64,000 nucleotides of DNA from Narthecium ossifragum (GCA_963920575.1 OY986974.1:24280509-24344508), one strand, 5' to 3'. Shown: positions 46,501 through 57,839, counted from the stretch's first letter. Numbers and translations are program-made. The notes: a model not told the origin generated them from the letters alone.

Positions 46501-48181
46501 AGTTGGGCGATAGCTTAATGAACCATGAATAAGCTACCCCGGATAAAGAGTTAGGGAATAGTCTAAGTTTGACAAAATCGCTCACGTCTCCACATTGCAT
46601 GGAGAACTTCCCTATATGTTCAATGGTCGATATCTCATCTACCCCAGAGAACATAGTAAACTCTGGAACTCTATAGTTCCTAGGAAACGGATGCATTTGG
46701 TCAACCCAATCGGGATAAGGCTTCCTATAAGTTGGACGAGTAGCTGGTCGTCCTAAACCTATTTGCTCTTGTAGAATCTCGGCAACTTGTTCACGTAGAG
46801 CATCGGCCTGATTATAAAGAGGGTTGTTGTACACTTGGTCGTACTGTTCGTTTTGTGGTCGTGCATAATACATAGGTGCCTCATATGGTCGATAATTATT
46901 CTGATAGGGGATATCACCCATGCGTTGTCCATCGGCCATTCTTTGATTATAAAAATTATTGCCTACTGGCCGATTAACTTGACCACCTAATTGCCCATAG
47001 TTATTCTGTGGAAACCCCTGGCCTTGAGCATCCAAATTATTATTTTGGCCGATATTTTGGCCATTATTTTGGAAAACATTTTGACCATTGTTTAGGTTAA
47101 CAGGGTTTTGGACATTGTTTGGGTAAACAAGGTTTTGGCCATTGTTCGGGTAAACCATGTTTTGGCCATTATTTGGGTAAACGAAGTTCTGGCCATTATT
47201 CGGGTAAACCATGGTTTGGCCATTATTTGGGTAAACGAAGTTCTGGTCATTATTTGGGTAAATGAAGTTCTGGCCATTAGGAGGAACATTTTGGAGAATG
47301 TTTTGAGGAATGTTCTCGCCCATAACCAAAGGCATTCCACCTACTGGTATACCCTGACCTAAAGGAATTCCATTATTAGGCACTCCCTGTACAGGAGGCA
47401 CAACACCACCTTGAACTCCTTGAAGAGGAGGGACACCATTGTTTGGTATTGCCCTTGGAGTTAACACCTCATTATTATGAGGTATTTGTGTTGGCGATGG
47501 AAACAACCCAGATGTTTGACCAATTAAATTTGGTCTTAGATTATTATCATTGTTCATCGATGGCCGATAATGGGTTGTACTAGTTTGGCCAACTTGGCTA
47601 TTTTGGCCGACACGGTTTTGGCTATGCATTGGATTTTGTAAAAGAACAAAACCGTTGTTACCACCAGGTCCCATGACCGTATTGGGCGAAAATGGACGAT
47701 TGTTTTGGGTGGGGTTTTGGCCGATAGGGATTGCAGATATGGCAGGCCTAGCAACATTTGATCCAGGGTTTGCCTGAGACAAAGTTGCGTTTATAAAAGT
47801 CTGCATAGTGTTAATAAAAGGCCTTAGAGCAGTGGCAATATGACTTGCCATTTGCTGGTTGTTAGCATGTAAAGCTTCGTCGACCATATTTTGGGCTGTA
47901 TTTGATGTTATATTTCCTGGATCTAAACCAACTCTGGCCGATGAGTTCCCCCGCTCGACAGAGCGATACACCACCCTATCTCGATATTCTATGTGTGGTA
48001 GGGGAACAGGTGGAGGAATATGTGATTGGTCGAGAGGTGGAAAAAGAACATGTTCTTCCTCGACCGTAATTGGACTTTGTTGGCCATCGCCCTGATTGGC
48101 GACGTTTCCACTACCACTATTGGTGTCAAACCCAGTCCTAGTGATGACCATTCCGCCTGGTCCAACTTGACCGACTTCCAT
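43577..48181 (-). CDS. gag-pro: Retrotransposon Gag-protease polyprotein
   Basis: Open frame of about 1534 residues. I chose the ATG at 48181 (MEVGQVGPGG), the first after the primer-binding site; the frame stays open 24 codons upstream into the LTR. The N-terminal part is Asn/Gln/Pro-rich with about seven YPNNGQN-type repeats (residues 300-360). The gag core has FPRNYRVPEFTMFSGVDEI, AYSWFIKLSPNSIQNW and a zinc-knuckle-like CKWHNAWSHHTNQC near 782. Two similar modules of about 85 residues lie at about 1075-1262. The aspartic protease has VLIDTGAAVNVIP near 1350 and YNVLLGRDWIH. The protein ends just as pol starts. Confidence 0.9.
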   Translation of the reverse strand: MEVGQVGPGGMVITRTGFDTNSGSGNVANQGDGQQSPITVEEEHVLFPPLDQSHIPPPVPLPHIEYRDRVVYRSVERGNSSARVGLDPGNITSNTAQNMVDEALHANNQQMASHIATALRPFINTMQTFINATLSQANPGSNVARPAISAIPIGQNPTQNNRPFSPNTVMGPGGNNGFVLLQNPMHSQNRVGQNSQVGQTSTTHYRPSMNNDNNLRPNLIGQTSGLFPSPTQIPHNNEVLTPRAIPNNGVPPLQGVQGGVVPPVQGVPNNGIPLGQGIPVGGMPLVMGENIPQNILQNVPPNGQNFIYPNNDQNFVYPNNGQTMVYPNNGQNFVYPNNGQNMVYPNNGQNLVYPNNVQNPVNLNNGQNVFQNNGQNIGQNNNLDAQGQGFPQNNYGQLGGQVNRPVGNNFYNQRMADGQRMGDIPYQNNYRPYEAPMYYARPQNEQYDQVYNNPLYNQADALREQVAEILQEQIGLGRPATRPTYRKPYPDWVDQMHPFPRNYRVPEFTMFSGVDEISTIEHIGKFSMQCGDVSDFVKLRLFPNSLSGVAYSWFIKLSPNSIQNWQQMEHAFHSQFYKSEPEITMADLAQLRQRPDENAESFLQRFKRARSRCFIPLPEREFVKIAQSGLAFELKKKFQDRDFIDLFQLQTSAIRYEQLLREEDQMKSSSKGTYYRDTNYEINQVSEVDEENYNMNDVCLAELLKGKLYICKALAKFERELKGKEVIRDGKRPMRKFSFDVSKADQIFDQLLKDKQVKLKDGHAMPSLDEIKGKRYCKWHNAWSHHTNQCLVFRNVLQDAIDSGRIGFPVKHMGVDANPFPKAAPVGMVLTDMANFKLPKFKIVIDETEDDNRPDVFARLGQDKGKEPAIPHVCPRCHWDLSRPMTPFSGTKFPHSQSRQWNRVKPHVYPKSFMPQPYKPERWYNYNCYTRRSVPVEEMTRTQYRRHQKKYGQMMKAKQAQETNPSQDEEVEYIEEDVAVSNPTESSKSKFHRSNKDDDDETGASQVIIFGTLPSVIVNNYILPSRLGQQCPIESDSDISDMADGESSAILVEENADASATLVDEMENSPPVNLVLDQEDEYVEVEEKIDVGEEAWRRNISTEQLLRQLYEEGNPAVGPGGQPSGRYDYLRVYGDAKVKRLVKKTEVVAHIIPSTSTTIVPTGWGDEEQEPMVEDVEWVEIEVPIKVNEEAARRNISQKKLLMDLYKAGNPAISTQAQPSGKFDYLVCYGDPIVKKWVPKSEVVKYMPQASEVPIVPTGWDMEETETQKEQDKEDQKWPSWDGQENPEIVQVAAKAKGKAVARQTQSSTSSCKEGLQDQDKAVFERPPEAMTRHLRPLHIKAEINGIPVSRVLIDTGAAVNVIPAKMMKKLRKTDNDLIPTDITLTGFSGVPAPAKGILPLDIKVGSVTRTTAFFVMDSSTSYNVLLGRDWIHASQCVPSSLHQCLFLWNDEGNVESVMADNMPYSMDTHALEASFYDCNYGPLQFLQFEDTLKVVSENGVMLKERVAELFDPARPTSVVFAPKAGRSPATSQK

Positions 48182-48195
48182 AAAGACTTGACACA

Positions 48196-48214
48196 GGTCC
48201 CACCGGGCGTGCCA
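48196..48214 (-). other. Primer-binding site candidate
   Basis: On the minus strand TGGCACGCCCGGTGGGACC begins five bases inside the 5' LTR. It starts with TGG, the complement of a tRNA 3'-CCA. The priming tRNA was not identified. Confidence 0.65.
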
Positions 48215-48219
48215 AAAAA

Positions 48220-49500
48220 TATTAGAAAGGAAATCCGACCGTTGACCGGTCAAATAGTCAAAGTCAAAATCCTATTCCACACTTAAGTATCAAACGATTG
48301 CAGTTTAGTTCTACTCTTTTCAAATTAATGAACCAGAGATGTCAAGTAATATGGAAATCTAGATTAGACCTAATTAAATAATCTAATTATCAAGATTAAC
48401 TTAAGAAAAGCTTCAAGTTATCTAAAACTACGAAATTAAATAAAGCATAAAGATCAACTTAAATTACTGAATCTAAGAAATGCATTTAAATCTATGGATT
48501 AACTTAATCTAAGAAAGCAATAACTTACTCTAATGGAAAACAGTAAAGAAAACTGTAAGAAAAGCAATAAAAGGACTAATTAAACCTAAAATTAATCTTA
48601 AAATACTCCTATAATCATGAATAACGAAAACAGTAATTAAAAGACTAATTTAATCTTACTTATAACTAACTTAACTTAGTTGAACTATGGAAAAGAAACG
48701 GACAGAAAACAGAAACGGAAACAAATCCATTAGTCTAAAACTACAAAACAGAAAGAAAGAGGAGAAAACGATTAAAATGACTACATTATCGAAATTATAC
48801 TAAGAAAGCAATAAGAGACGCCATTAATCAAACTGAAAGCTTTATTAATCAACTTACAGGTACAAAAGAAACGAAAGCCATGCTTATGAACAGGTTACAG
48901 ATTGTCGGGGGGGGGGGGGGGGGGGGGGTTTACAGTGGAGAAGAGAAGCTATTTATACTAAGGAACTGAATAACTGCTCCCGCCTTGAGGGTTGATGGCG
49001 TGAAAGGAGGAGATCGTGTGCGAACTGCTCCGTAACAGCTTCTCCCACGTTCGTGTCTGGTTTGGAGAGTACACGTGGTTGATTCTCGTTCATTGCATAC
49101 GTCATGATTATGCTGGCTTACTTATCGTTTCTTGTCCACGTCATACATGCATGTGTTTTTTAACCATATTTGACACACGTGTTAATTACTTTTGGACGAT
49201 AAAATTGAGTAACGTGTCCAATTATGACTTTTGGGGGATGATCGTCCATAATCCTTTAAATGACGGTGCCATATGGACGATATCGTCCATTTGGTTAAAA
49301 TTCTATCGTCCATTTTGGTCGATAGATTTCATCGTTTCATTTGGTCGATATTTTATCGTCCATTTGAACGATAGATTCTATCGTTCATTTGGTCGATAGG
49401 TTTCATCTGGTCGATAAGATTATGTAGTTATCGTCCATTTAATAATTGCCTTTTGCTTACGTGTCCGTCATTTATGATTTAGCCATTATTTTGGCTAACA
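48220..49500 (-). repeat. Right LTR (5' LTR of the minus-strand element)
   Basis: 1281 bp, nearly identical to the left LTR. It has a longer G-run (about 48906-48928) and 17 extra bases near 48700. The inner end reads TATTAG where TGTTAG is expected. It drives gag-pol on the minus strand. Confidence 0.93.
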
Positions 49501-50238
49501 GTGGGAGTCACTTCATCCAAGGGTGGTAAACACCAAGGATATAATCAGACACACTAGAATAAATAAATAAATAAATAACCTTTCAATAGGTGGTCACCTG
49601 TAAGGTGGCACGTCAAAAATTCAAAAAGAAAACGAAGAATATGTTGTACGTCCTCATTTTTTTCGATCAAGACACCATATTTGATGATCAATTTGATTAA
49701 GAAAATGCAATTGAAACCCAACATAACATCAGTCTTTGTCGATCATATTATTGTGTCTAATAAAAGGAAAACAGAGTCTACAGCCAAACAATTTTATCAA
49801 TTATTATCACCACCAACATCAACATGCCTAAATAAAGCATACTTTTTTTTTTTATGAGTTGTAAATAAACAGCTAAAAAACAACAAAATCTATTGAATAG
49901 AAAGACACGCTTCCAGTCTCGGCGATGAATCCTCTCCTCCTCAACTCCTATTTCCCGGGAAGACCACCAGAATTTTTTTTCCTAATTTTAATTGATTGTT
50001 ATTTAGATTTAGCGATTTATTCGTTGCCCAAAAATAGAGAAGAAAATAGAAAAGAATGCTAACCGCCGCCCCCGCCGAAGGAGAGGAGGAGGTAGAGAGA
50101 GAGAGAGATTTTAAAGAAAAAAGAGAGGAATTTTGTTTAGGGTTTCGAAACTCTCTATCTCATCCGACGCCCTAGAAGGACTCTTTTGATTCCTCGCCTC
50201 CTTCCTCCTTCCTCCTGGAACGTAGGGAGGAGGAGGCG
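49501..50238. other. Spacer and probable promoter/5' UTR of the next gene
   Basis: Starts with the GTGGG target duplication. It holds a (TAAA)n tract (about 49559-49577), T- and A-runs, and at 50095-50155 a GAGA tract and a GTTTAGGGTTTCG word typical of plant leader sequences. No separate gene seen. Confidence 0.5.
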
Positions 50239-53200
50239 GTGCCTCCGCCGCCTGACGACGGCGACCCTGGATTCCAAAGATCCATGGACTTCGAGGACCC
50301 GTCGCCGGATAGCGGTGGTGCCGTTGCCGGAAGATGCCCCTGCGACTGCCTCTGCTGCGGCACCTCCGGGAACTGGCGCCGGTCCATGAAGCGCAAGCTC
50401 GAGGCCGCGGCTCCGCCTCTGGTGTCGGCGGGGCCAGGGGCGGTGACGGAGGTGGCGCGGGTGGAGGCGGAGAACGAGGTGGCCGCGCTTCGCGAGGCTC
50501 TGGGGAGCCACCAGCAGAGCGTGTCGGAGCTGTACTCGGAGCTGGAGGAGGAGCGCAACGCGGCCGCGACGGCGGCGAGCGAGGCTATGTCGATGATCCT
50601 GCGGCTCCAGCGCGAGAAGGCGGAGGCACAGATGGAGGCCCGCCAATTCCGACGCCTCGCTGAGGAGAAGATGGCCCACGACCAGCAAGAGATCGCCGCC
50701 TTGGAAGACCTCGTATTTAGACGAGATCAAGCAGTCCAGGCTTTCTCCTGCGAGCTCCAGGCCTTGAGGCATCGGATCGCCAGCCTCGGTTACCCGATTT
50801 CCGAACCCCAAACCCCCACCACACCCTCGCAAACCAATCTCCTCCAAGATTTCTCTCCGTTGGCGTTTTACCCTCCTCTCCGGTGCTCCACAACCACGAA
50901 CCCTAACGCCGGCGACGCCTATACTGATGGCGACGTCGAAGACTTGGATAAGTATGCCTTTGGAGAAACACCCAGGGAGCAGCTCGACCACCTCGAGCAG
51001 CGAATCTGCCAGCTCGAGCGCACTCCCAGCGTCGTCATGGAGAAGGGTGTCGTCGTGGGTGCCAGCCACTCACCGAGATGGCCTCGACACTTGAGGAGAT
51101 ACTCCGTTGACAGCTTCGGGTCCTTCTCTGGTTCCTTCAAGCGAGGTGATGAATTCCCAGTCGCTGTCGACCGCACGTCTGACCATGGTGGTGCCGACGA
51201 AATGAATGACAGGGTGTACACGGTTGACGCTGTACATAGGGCCGATGAGCTTGCGAGCACGCCAAGGGAGAAGATTGGCGTGGGCATGGGTGGAGCAGAG
51301 GAGGTGGAGATTAAGAAGCTGTATATGAGGCTGCAGGCATTGGAGGCAGACAGGGAGTCAATGAGGCAGGCCATTATATCGATGGGAACGGATAAGGCGC
51401 AGCTCGTGCTGTTGAGAGAGGTCGCGCAGCAGCTTTGTAAGGAGGCTGCGCCGGAGAAGAAGAAGGTCGTGAAGAAGCCCTCAATTATCAGGGGCTTCTC
51501 AATTATATCCGCAATTAAGGTAACTTTGCTACATGAATGCCTTTTCTCTTTGTAGCTTATCATGTGAAGAATGTTGGCAACTATATTCTAGCATAATGCA
51601 CCTCAGCAATTCAATTTTTTTGCGATATGGTGTTTGGAAAAGGCCAGGCTTCTTATGATATGGTATTTAGATCTGCACGTGGTGTTAAAAAAGCTTTCTG
51701 TAAGGAAAAACGGGGACGTACTGTAGGAGAGAAATACACGTAAGCTGATGTTGGAGTCTGAAGCATTTGGCAGAAATAAAATTCGTGGTGGATATATTAT
51801 CATTTCCACATGATGTTGTACCTTGTATGTCATGTAGGTTTTAGCAGAGTTGATCAGGTTGAGAGGCTTTTGAGGAATTGGGAGTGGTCAAATGATTTGG
51901 TTTATTGCATTTCTACTTGGTCGTTTGTTGTGCAATCCGAATATAGTAGTGAAAATTTTGTTTTTTACCTTCCAACTTGTTTGCCGTTCATAACTGAAAA
52001 CCTAACCCGATGTCATGATGGAAGACAAGATCAGTAGTTTAGTGGTCTACATTCAAAATTAGAAATTTGTTTCACCTACACGTATGGAGAATTATTTTAA
52101 GGTTGCCAAATTGAATAACTTGACTATTCAGATGGAATAATGATTGGATTCACTCTGTGGTGTTAACCTCAGTATTGACAATCTGAATTCTTAACATCGC
52201 AGAATGCTGTCTTGATTCATCTTGATTTTCACATCCTGATACAAGTTTTCCTCAATATGGTTAGGTATGCATGTATGTAGTGATGTTAAAACAAAGGCTC
52301 AACGAGGAAAAACTGATTGCGGTAGGATGATAAGAATAGAATATTTACCTGATGGAAACAGAGTTTCTAGACTATAAAGTGTCAACGCCCTCTGCTTGCC
52401 CAGAAACTTTGGAAAAAAAATTCTTGAGTGGGTTGCAATTTTGCCTACTACTTGAGTTTTCTGCCTGTAGCTTTTTTCAGGACTTCATGGTACCGGTCCT
52501 GTATATTATTTTGCCACACATGGTTTTAGATGAAAGGCATTACTACCGTCATTTATTTAATATTGGATACACCATGTGCTGCTGCAATCCTTGACAGATC
52601 ATCAGTAAATTTTTGCTAAGTGTACCTCAGTCGATGGGAAGTCTTCAATAGTGCTTTCTTCTGGTGTTAATATACCACATACCACACCAACTTCTTCCAG
52701 AAAACCTAGGCTTCCGAACATCTGATGTTTGGCATCTCCCTGCAGGATGCCTTTGCTTGGGGATCATCATATGTTCTAGGGTAATGTTTGTGACTAATTG
52801 AGAAGTCTAAAGTTTCTGTTAAAGTTTGACTAGATAAACTGGACTTGGCTATCAGTTCCACAAAGTTCTCTTTCTAAGTCGTTAAATTATGTAACAATAA
52901 AGAGACAATAGGGCATCCTTTCTGGAGATCATTTAAAATTGGTAGGAGCTAATGTTTTAAGGTGCAAAACAATAACTGTTTTCGAAGGGTTAGTCTGATG
53001 GGATGATTTTTCAGAGATATGTTGCATTTTTTTATTAAAAAGTATTTGAGCTTTTAACCCTGTCTTAGGGTTTGCAATACCCCTTACAACCACAAGGTTT
53101 GTAAGAGGATTTGAACCCAAAACCACATGACACATGAATTCTTATCCAAAGAGGTGCTAACTACCCTTACATGCATTCATATGCGGAAACAGTTATATGT

Positions 53201-53537
53201 TGTCATAACTAGTAAAGATGAAGTTTTTCCTTCACTTTTGGATGAAAATTGTTTTCTTCAGCAGCTGTGTTCGATATTCATCCTTGTTCTTTTTAATTTT
53301 GAATTGCAGTGGATCACGTCGTTCATTTTCTGGAGAAAGAAGGCAACTCGATGCAGGTGAGTGATATCCTTTGGTTGAAGATGAGAATGTTCTTCATGCA
53401 AGGTTTACAATTGTTTTGTGGCATTGATTTTTAATGTCAGGTATGCATTTGGGCTATCAAGTAGCAATGTCGGCTTATTGCTGCTATTGGACAAGTCTCC
53501 ACGCGCTAGACAACGGCGATGCCTTATGAAATCATGA
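50239..53537 (+). CDS. Myosin-binding protein with GTD-binding (DUF593) domain
   Basis: Three exons, 50239-51519, 53310-53356 and 53441-53537, give 474 residues in one frame. The N-terminus has a CPCDCLCCG cluster. A coiled-coil GTD-binding/zein-binding domain follows at about residues 75-175 (ENEVAALREALGSHQQSVSE, LYSELEEERNAAATAASEAM, MILRLQREKAEAQMEARQFR). This domain binds the globular tail of class XI myosins and recruits them to vesicles. A second coiled segment (KKLYMRLQALEADRESMRQA) precedes the C-terminal hydrophobic stretch WITSFIFWRKKA, then FGLSSSNVGLLLLLDKSPRA as in MYOB7-like proteins. Reading through the second donor would give a premature stop after KATRCR, so the third exon matters. 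A second ATG at 50284 (MDFEDPS) is also possible. Exon 1 is strongly GC-rich. Confidence 0.85.
53040..53150 (-). repeat. Possible tRNA-derived SINE fragment in an intron
   Basis: On the minus strand GGGTTCAAATCCTC fits a pol III B box (GTTCAANNCC type). About 35-45 bases upstream TAGCACCTCTTTGGATAAG resembles an A box. It lies in intron 1 of the myosin-binding protein gene. No clear tail or target duplication; weak call. Confidence 0.3.
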
Positions 53538-54265
53538 CCATGATTGCAACTTGTCTACCATTTTCCAAGAGATCTGTATCATTAGACACGCGCTCATTGA
53601 TAAGGCTTGAAATATGCAAATATCAAACTATTCAGTACCGAATGCATTCTTTTGAGGATTTTTCACATGATTTTCTATTGCAAATTCCTTTATTTCTGTG
53701 TAATGTTGCTTTTGTCTAGATTCTGTTGTAAAGGATTAGCAGGAACTAGTACGATTGCCCTTAGATTTGTTGTAAGGAAGCTAGATTGCTAAGATGATTT
53801 GTGTGATATCTTTCCCCGGACTTACATGGAGTCCTGCATTTGAAATACATTTTCTGGGTATGTGGATGTACACTTTTGTGATGCCAGTAGCAACAATTTG
53901 TGCAAGGTCCATTTCTGCTAATACACTGCTCTAATCAGATAATGCTTTAATCCTGGCTCATTTATTCCCTTGCCCATGTTCGTCTACTTCGATTGTTGGA
54001 ACCATCTTTTGGTTAATTGGATTACCTACTTTGCCTGTTCTTTCATTACCCTGGTCTCACGAAAGGACAAAAATGGGGGAAAAAAGTTGACAATATGTGG
54101 AACATCTTGATTAAAATTTATTAATGTGGCAAGAATAAATTCCTTATCTGCCAACTGATTAATGATTTATGAATATTTTTGTTCAAAATTTTCAAAATGC
54201 TCATCAGAGAATATTGAATTAAGTCTACAAGAAGTTGGTCTTCCCCTGAATCTCTTTACGGAAAG
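53538..54265. other. Spacer between convergent genes, no gene seen
   Basis: Holds the 3' UTR of the myosin-binding protein gene (+) and that of the JmjC gene (-). AT-rich, with no further open frame of note. Confidence 0.5.
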
Positions 54266-57200
54266 TTAGAATGAAAATGTGAATCCTCCTGAATTTGCAT
54301 CACTAACGGATTCCCAGAAGGTCATCTTTCTTGCTAGGCTCATCTTCTCTTCAGCTTTGTGCTTAAGCTGATCGATTGTCCCAGGAAAAGTGGCGTCGAT
54401 GGCGCTTACAAACTTTTCGTGTAAGTTCACCCTATCTTTGGTTCCTGATACAAGTTCGCTGGCATTGGGCTTCTTAAGAAAATCCAGAACATTCAGTAGG
54501 TTCCTCCTGAAAATTAAAGGATCAATAGCCACAGTTATATTTGATACGGTCTCCATTACAAATCTCTTGAACTCTTGTACAGCACTTTTAATTAGAAGAG
54601 TAACAGATGGGTGAAGAGTAGTATCCTTGGTAATACTACTATGAAACAAAGAAGAGTAGACAGATTCCTACAAATAATTTCAATAAAATAAAAACACATG
54701 TAACAGCAAGATAATGTATTATTAATTGACCATGACTAAAACTTCAATCCGCCCAATATTCAGAAATTCCTTCTCATATAAGGGAATATATGGCAGAGCA
54801 GATTCAAAAAAAAAGAAAAAAAGATTCATCATCCTCTGGAGACATTTCAAGTAAATTAGAACAAAAAACCCAAGAACTAAGAAAATTATCTCAGGAGAAG
54901 CAAGTTTCCAACTCATCTGATAAAAATCTCTCAAGCAACTACGGTCACACATTTTTAGCTTCTCCAAAATTGCTTGCCATTTATATTAGCATATAGGGAT
55001 GAACCTGAAATTCTGACATAAGTGCTGTGAATTTGGATCTGCCCATGTTCGTTCATGTTACATTTAAGAATGAGGGTATTTGGCAGAGTACCAATAGTTA
55101 ACTTCTGCTCGGGTGCTACAAAGAAATAAGAAGAAAATTGATTCTCGAATCAGAAAGTGACGAGTAGCATAAGGATTTAGGGCAGAAGCAATAATAAAAT
55201 TCCAGGAGCATAAGCACATGATTCTAATTATCATGCATTGTACTTTCACCTTAATGATTTTTCATGCTACTGAAAAGTGATCATCATAAGTCAATCACAA
55301 GAAGCTACTTATCAGAAAGACAATTACAAGAAGCTTGTCCCCTACTTCTTGTTATAGCACCAAATTTATATACACTGAAGGTAAGAATTCCAAGTTCATC
55401 CGTCCATTACGAATTTACCTTCTCTAGGCTAACCACTTATGAGATGGTTTATGAACTTCAAAAAGTATCTGACTGAGATCTTGCCAAATATGATGCTATT
55501 AGAATTTAAGGATGTCAGCGTTTTAATGTAAGTAATGATGGTCTATAGATAGAGATACAGTGAAGCAAGCTACGGGGCATTAGATTCCCTAAGACTTTGG
55601 CTGGCGGGTTCAATAATTCTTCTTCACATATCAAGGTTGTCTATACACAAGAATCAAAAAAGATACAAGAAGAAGTGTTAGTGCAGGATAGGTGTTGGTT
55701 CAATCTAAAATACACTGGCACATAGACCATGAAAGCACAACAGCCTACTTACGGACGAGAGATTACTATCAAGAATTATCCTATTGATATATCTAGGATG
55801 CAAAAACTTCTTGAAGCCATTATGTTACCTATGTTGTTCCAAACAACAAATGTACAGCATGTATTCAACTTTTTATTAAGAAAAACCAAAAGTTGACAAT
55901 AAATGAGAAATTTTGTAGAATTTTATGTGCATTTGTTATCCTAAATAGATACTGTAAAAGGACAATTTATGTGTTTGCCAAATTTCTTTCTGTGACACAA
56001 ATTGGCCTTTTGGTGACATAGACTAACAAAAAATTGGCTGTGATGTGCTTTCTAGATAGTCAGTAAGTTGCTTGCAGTGGATCAAATAGTATGACTAATA
56101 TGATACTAAACTGCATATGCTCATAGTACTGTGATTCAGATTAGAAAGGAGAATGCAGCTCTAGTTAAAAGTTAGCATTAGGCTTCCTTCTGTCAAAAAG
56201 ATTTCACAAGTTGTTTGATAGCAATAGAAACAGAAGATATGCATTGCATGAAACCTTAATGAAGCTGCGGGGGCCATAAAATGGGTGATGATTTTGTTGT
56301 GGCTATAATCATAATATGATCACACTCTATTTTCACATTTCGTTATGCAAATAGGTACTGTGTTTCACATGAACCACACTCCAAAAAAAAAGGAACCAAA
56401 TTCAACATGAAACGAAGAAAAAAGAACCTCACCTGCTGACATAGTTCTGTGTGATGGCAATTGAGTCCTCCAGATTGATCACCAGATGCCACCAGCCATT
56501 GGGCACGAAGACTACCTCCCCTGCCTTACATACGCACTCGACTGGCCTTCTCTTCCACTTCCTGCATGCGCTGTAGAAGTTCATGAACCACTCCATTATC
56601 GACACCGGGCAGGCGACCTCAGCCCCATCCGGGCTCGGGTGGACTCCCGGAGGGACGACCTCCGGTGGGAACATCACCCACTTCTTTGACCCTCTGATCA
56701 CTGCGTTCCACGCCGAAGTGGAGTTCGGATCAACGTGGAACGAAGAGCCCGACCCTGCCGGGCCGATGATGACCCACCGGTAGTCCGGCCTCTCGCTGCC
56801 CAGCACTCCAAACAAATCCTCTCTGAAGTATACAGGGACCTCATAGTCGGAATCCAATTCAGGCACCTTCTCGGCAAACTTGGGGTCGAAGAGATACAAA
56901 GGTCGCTCCTCCTTGGCGGCATCGGCATAGCGGAAAAACCGATCGAGGGTCATCTCCACCGGTCCAACAGCGAACTTGGTCTCCCCGCAGGCGCGCACCA
57001 GCCATTCCTTGCTCCATTTCTCCATCGCTGGCCAGCTCTCCAAGCATCCCTCCAACAGCACCGGCTTGTTGGGCTCTTCAAAAGAAGCCACGAACTCCTC
57101 CACGGAGATGCCGCGGCGCCTCGGGATATCGTCGGCGGCGAGCCACTCGGGCTTCATCTCGAGATTGGCGCAGAGCCAGCTCTGGAAGAGGTAGTCGGAG

Positions 57201-57832
57201 TAGAACCCTCTGACGCAAACGGCGGAGCCCTTGGCGTCGGAGGAGCCGAAGGAGGGGTAGACGGCGGAGACATAGGTGGACTTCCACGACCCAGCGAACA
57301 AGAAATCCCCTTTAATCTCTTCGAGGACGAGGGTCCTCCAGAGAGGCTCGTGGCTAGAGAAGACATACAAAGACTTGCTCACGGAGGCCAAGACGCCCAA
57401 GTCCGTGGATCCAAGAAGGCCAATGACATCGAGGAGGAGCTCGTCGCAGAGAACCCGGAGGTTTCCGAGGCCCGGGTTGCGGAAGTTAGATGATGGGTCG
57501 CAGAGGAGGAGGTTGCCGAGGGGTTGGATGATGTGAGCACGAGAGGAAGCCGAAGCTTTGAGATCGAAACCTGCATCATCCAAGCCCTCCTGCTCTTCGC
57601 ATTCTTCTTCTTCTTCTTCTTCTTCTTCTTCTTCTTCTTGGAAGGATTGGGCTTGAGGAGGAGGAAATGGGTTGCAATGGTGGGTCTCCTTCTCCTTCTT
57701 CTTCTTCTTCTTCTTAAGGGGGTTTCTCCTCCGTCTGGTCGTCTTCTTCTTTAAAGGGTCGGCGGCGAGCTTGTGGAAGAAGCCTTTCATGGAGGGAGGC
57801 CAAGCCGCAAAAGAGAGAGGAGAGGGACGCAC
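54266..57832 (-). CDS. F-box and JmjC-domain protein, JMJ22-like
   Basis: Two exons, 57832-56433 and 54506-54266, join in frame to 546 residues across a 1.9-kb intron. The N-terminus is basic and then has a poly-Glu run from a CTT repeat. An F-box-like segment (LCDELLLDVIGLLGSTDLGV, about residues 128-165) is followed by the JmjC fold. Its iron ligands are visible: HVD near residue 365 (SGSSFHVDPNST) and the distal His in GWWHLVINLED near 448; ITQNYVSR closes the fold. The C-terminus (LLNVLDFLKKPNASELVSGT ... FTFSF) and the length match Arabidopsis JMJ22 (At5g06550). JMJ22 is reported to remove histone H4R3 methylation during seed germination. The longer relative with a C-terminal kinase-like part fits less well. 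An ATG at 57790 (MKGFF) is an alternative start. Confidence 0.85.
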
Positions 57833-57839
57833 CGGAGAC

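Larger units (their letters stand above)
34722..49500 (-). mobile_element. Complete Ty3/gypsy LTR retrotransposon, Tat lineage, with an antisense PMD gene
   Basis: A 14.8-kb element with LTRs at 34722-35974 and 48220-49500 and a perfect 5-bp target duplication GTGGG (34717-34721 and 49501-49505). Read on the minus strand it has, in order: 5' LTR, primer-binding site, gag-protease, pol, a PMD gene on the opposite strand, polypurine tract and 3' LTR. Pol carries reverse transcriptase, RNase H, a second RNase H and integrase; a second RNase H domain is the hallmark of Tat-type (Ogre/Retand-like) elements. All enzyme signatures look intact. LTRs differ at roughly a dozen substitutions plus one 17-bp indel and a G-tract length difference, so insertion was recent. 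Left end TGTTAG/CTAACA is canonical; the right LTR begins TATTAG. Confidence 0.93.

Noticed and set aside
49016..49399. Open frame of 127 codons in the right LTR
   Set aside because: The left LTR has a similar frame, but it is shorter, shows no domain, and its content follows the ATCGTCC repeat array. Treated as chance.
34722..49500. Endogenous pararetrovirus or retrovirus
   Set aside because: True LTRs, a 5-bp target duplication, integrase and a second RNase H mark a Ty3/gypsy Tat element; there is no movement-protein or envelope frame.
50155..51069. 304-codon minus-strand frame opposite the myosin-binding protein
   Set aside because: Low-complexity Arg/Leu/Gly-rich shadow of a GC-rich coding exon.
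56735..57493. Long + strand open frame opposite the JmjC exon
   Set aside because: Antisense shadow of a GC-rich exon; the minus-strand frame has clear domain content.
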